Shown piece after piece: positions 6,889 through 8,722 of a stretch of DNA of 8,722 nt (positions are counted from its first letter, which is position 1; each line of letters begins with the position of its first letter). Origin of the DNA: JABWBR01 sp036741235 (lineage in GTDB: Bacteria > Bacteroidota > Bacteroidia > Chitinophagales > Saprospiraceae); NCBI GenBank assembly GCA_036741235.1, contig DAINSQ010000195.1:1-8722 (forward strand), given 5' to 3'. Under the pieces are notes generated by a model. The model had not been told where the DNA came from and did not search any database. It saw only the letters and a list, made by a program, of their open reading frames with translations. The position numbers and the translations under genes are program-made.

Positions 6889-8649
6889 TCACAACCCGGG
6901 TTGCCGGCTGCACTCCAGGAAAATCCGCGTTTTGCAGCTTTCACATATTGTGGGGTCCAGATTTTTATAAATAGCCGCAAGCGCTTCTTGTTTTGATTTA
7001 AAAAAATACTGTTCCCCGATAGCCGCTTTAAAGCCGCCTTTGATGAGTATATCTTGCGCGGTGAGTTTCATATCAGAGAAATAGATGCCTCCGCCCCGGT
7101 CTTTCCAGCGTTTTGTTTCCTGTACCAGCCATTCCGACCCAGGCACGTCGATAAAGCTAATACCCGTGGATACCACCAGCAGGTGTTTGAAAGGTTGTTG
7201 TTCTTCCAGGCGTCGCAGTTCGGCTGTGATATGGTGAATTGACCCAAAAAAAATAGCGCCGTCGATGCGGATCAATTTCAATTGCGGGCATTCCTGCAGG
7301 GGTTTGCGCAACAGATAGGTGAATTTGCGGTTGCTATCATCGGGGTCGGGCGCCAGTTCGGCAATGGTGGGCTGTGAGGCGCGCTGCAGGTAAAAAATCA
7401 GCGAGAAGAAAACGCCGAGATAGACGGCGTATTCGAGTTGGAGAAACAGGGTCGAGAAAAAAGTAATGAGCAATACCCCGCCCTGTCTTTTGCTGGCTTT
7501 TAGTACTGTACGCGAAAAACGGAAATCAATCAGGCTATACCCCACCATCATGATGATGCCCGCCATGGCCGGCATGGGCAGGTAGGCGATGAGCGGAGCG
7601 ATAAGCAATACAATGACCATGAGCAACAAGGAGGCGAAAACAACAGCCAGCGGCGTTTTGGCGCCCGATTCGTAGTTGAGCCCCGAACGGGTAAACGACC
7701 CCGCGCCGGCATACGAAGAGAAAAAGCTGCCAACGATATTGGACAACCCCTGCCCGATGAATTCCTGGTTGGGGTCGATTTGTTGTTGAGATTGTATCGC
7801 AATAGACCTGGAAATGCCAATGGACTGGATTAAACCCAAAATAGCTACGGCAAATGCTTTGGGCGCCAGCAATGCGAGGTTGGAATAGTGAAAGTCGGGT
7901 AGGGAAGGGGAAGGCAAACTCCCGGTTACGCGACCTACCAGTTTAACGTCTCCACCCAGCGAGATAAACCATTGAGCCAACAAACTGCCTGCAATCAGGG
8001 CGATGATCATATTGGGCCATTTCGGCAGCCATTTTTTTATGATTATCGCTATCGCAAGTGTGAACACGCCGGTGCCAAATGCGTACCAGTTGATCTCGCC
8101 CAGTCGACCGGCAAGGCTCACCAATGAGTGTAAAAAAGAATCGCCCCTGGGCATCTGAATGCCAAGCATTCCCTTAAGTTGGCTTTCAATGATGAGAATG
8201 GCGGCGCCGGCTGTAAAACGAGTAAGCACAAACTGGGAGACAAAATTGGCCAGCGTGCCCATTCTCGCAATGCCCAGCGCCAGTTGGAAAATCCCCGCCA
8301 GAAATGTGATGTTCAGTGCTAATTGAATGTATGAATCAGATCCCACCGCCGCCATTTGACTTACAACAGAAAAGATCAACAGCGATATGGGGGTGTTGGG
8401 CCCTGATACAAGATGTTTTGAGGAACCAAAAAGGGCCGCTATGATGGGGGTCACCATGGCGGTGTATAAGCCGTATATGGGCGGCAAACCCGCAATCATG
8501 GCAAACGTAACGCCCTGCGGAAGTACTATGATTGCGCCGGTAACGCCCGCCGCAAAATCAGCCTTGAGAGTACCGCGGTTGACCTCCTTCCTCCATTGCA
8601 AAAAAGGAAATATTGAAGGTAACACACTGTATAATATTCTGCCTGCCAT
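6889..8649 (-). CDS. SulP/SLC26-family anion permease with C-terminal STAS domain
   Basis: A 586-residue inner-membrane transporter. Residues about 25-420 form the hydrophobic SulP core. Hallmarks are 'ADFAAGVTGAIIVLPQGVTFAMIAGLPPIYGLYTAM' (30-65), the 'GSSKHLVSGPNTPISLL' segment (75-91) that lines the anion site in relatives, and 'EFIGQGLSNIVGSFFSSYAGAGSFTRSGLN' (296-325). A STAS domain follows at about 440-560 ('LKLIRIDGAIFFGSIHHI', 'GISFIDVPGSEWLV'). The last residues hold C569-x2-C572-x7-C580 ('ICESCKTRIFLEC'). SulP proteins move sulfate, bicarbonate, C4-dicarboxylates or other anions by symport or exchange; the substrate here cannot be deduced. No sulfate-assimilation or carbonic anhydrase gene is adjacent. 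Length is typical of the family. Unusually, the STAS loop reads IDVPG where many STAS domains have Ser/Thr after the Asp. The ATG at 8649 puts the first conserved motif at the usual distance. The frame stays open upstream to the window edge but offers no ATG there. Confidence 0.93.
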   Translation of the reverse strand: MAGRILYSVLPSIFPFLQWRKEVNRGTLKADFAAGVTGAIIVLPQGVTFAMIAGLPPIYGLYTAMVTPIIAALFGSSKHLVSGPNTPISLLIFSVVSQMAAVGSDSYIQLALNITFLAGIFQLALGIARMGTLANFVSQFVLTRFTAGAAILIIESQLKGMLGIQMPRGDSFLHSLVSLAGRLGEINWYAFGTGVFTLAIAIIIKKWLPKWPNMIIALIAGSLLAQWFISLGGDVKLVGRVTGSLPSPSLPDFHYSNLALLAPKAFAVAILGLIQSIGISRSIAIQSQQQIDPNQEFIGQGLSNIVGSFFSSYAGAGSFTRSGLNYESGAKTPLAVVFASLLLMVIVLLIAPLIAYLPMPAMAGIIMMVGYSLIDFRFSRTVLKASKRQGGVLLITFFSTLFLQLEYAVYLGVFFSLIFYLQRASQPTIAELAPDPDDSNRKFTYLLRKPLQECPQLKLIRIDGAIFFGSIHHITAELRRLEEQQPFKHLLVVSTGISFIDVPGSEWLVQETKRWKDRGGGIYFSDMKLTAQDILIKGGFKAAIGEQYFFKSKQEALAAIYKNLDPTICESCKTRIFLECSRQPGL

Positions 8650-8654
8650 TCTCT

Positions 8655-8696
8655 GTTGTGGGTTGTGGGTTGTAGGTTGTAGGTTGTAGGTTGTAG
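8655..8696. repeat. Heptanucleotide tandem repeat, six units, abutting the permease start
   Basis: Six 7-bp units run head to tail: GTTGTGG twice (8655-8668), then GTTGTAG four times (8669-8696), with a degenerate unit following. On the minus strand this is CTACAAC/CCACAAC and ends 5 bases before the permease ATG, within its leader. Seven is not a multiple of three, and no stop codon arises in any phase of the perfect units. Repeat number could vary by replication slippage and alter the leader length. Confidence 0.85.
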
Positions 8697-8722
8697 GTTT
8701 GTGTTTGCCTAAAATAGCTTGA

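Overview
This window looks like chromosomal DNA from a Bacteroidota bacterium, most likely of the Saprospiraceae/Chitinophagia type. That is inferred from protein families and sequence habits, not from a database match. The clues are a periplasmic Reg_prop/Y_Y_Y sensor fused to a LytS-type histidine kinase and paired with a LytTR regulator, a signal peptide ending at Gln, lipoproteins with an OmpA-type C-terminal domain, weak or absent Shine-Dalgarno sequences, and short low-complexity repeats between genes.

Layout from left to right. Positions 1-1057 (minus) hold the N-terminal 352 residues of a secreted repeat protein that runs off the left edge. A 176-bp divergent regulatory region (1058-1233) separates it from a rightward two-gene unit: a 989-residue sensor kinase (1234-4203) and a LytTR response regulator (4259-5002). 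A 114-bp spacer with a strong hairpin and 16-bp tandem repeats leads to an OmpA-family coiled-coil lipoprotein (5117-6103, plus). It converges, with only 3 bp between stop codons, on a leftward pair: an uncharacterised lipoprotein with a barrel-like C-terminal half (6107-6802) and a SulP-family anion permease with a STAS domain (6889-8649). A heptanucleotide tandem repeat sits directly in front of the permease start codon at the right edge.

Functionally the window divides into a signalling module and envelope/transport genes with no evident shared pathway. The kinase would sense something in the periplasm through its propeller domains and phosphorylate the LytTR regulator. The divergent region holds two exact 9-bp direct repeats set 21 bp apart, the geometry expected of a LytTR-dimer operator. 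This raises the testable idea that the regulator controls its own operon, the divergent secreted protein, or both. The OmpA-like lipoprotein probably ties the outer membrane to peptidoglycan. The permease moves an inorganic or small organic anion that cannot be named from sequence alone.

I saw no rRNA, tRNA, CRISPR array, insertion sequence, phage gene or defence cassette. Most of the window is ordinary. The points that merit attention are the candidate LytTR operator, the inverted repeat in the leader of the secreted-protein gene, the repeat elements, the unrecognised lipoprotein and the cysteine tail of the permease.
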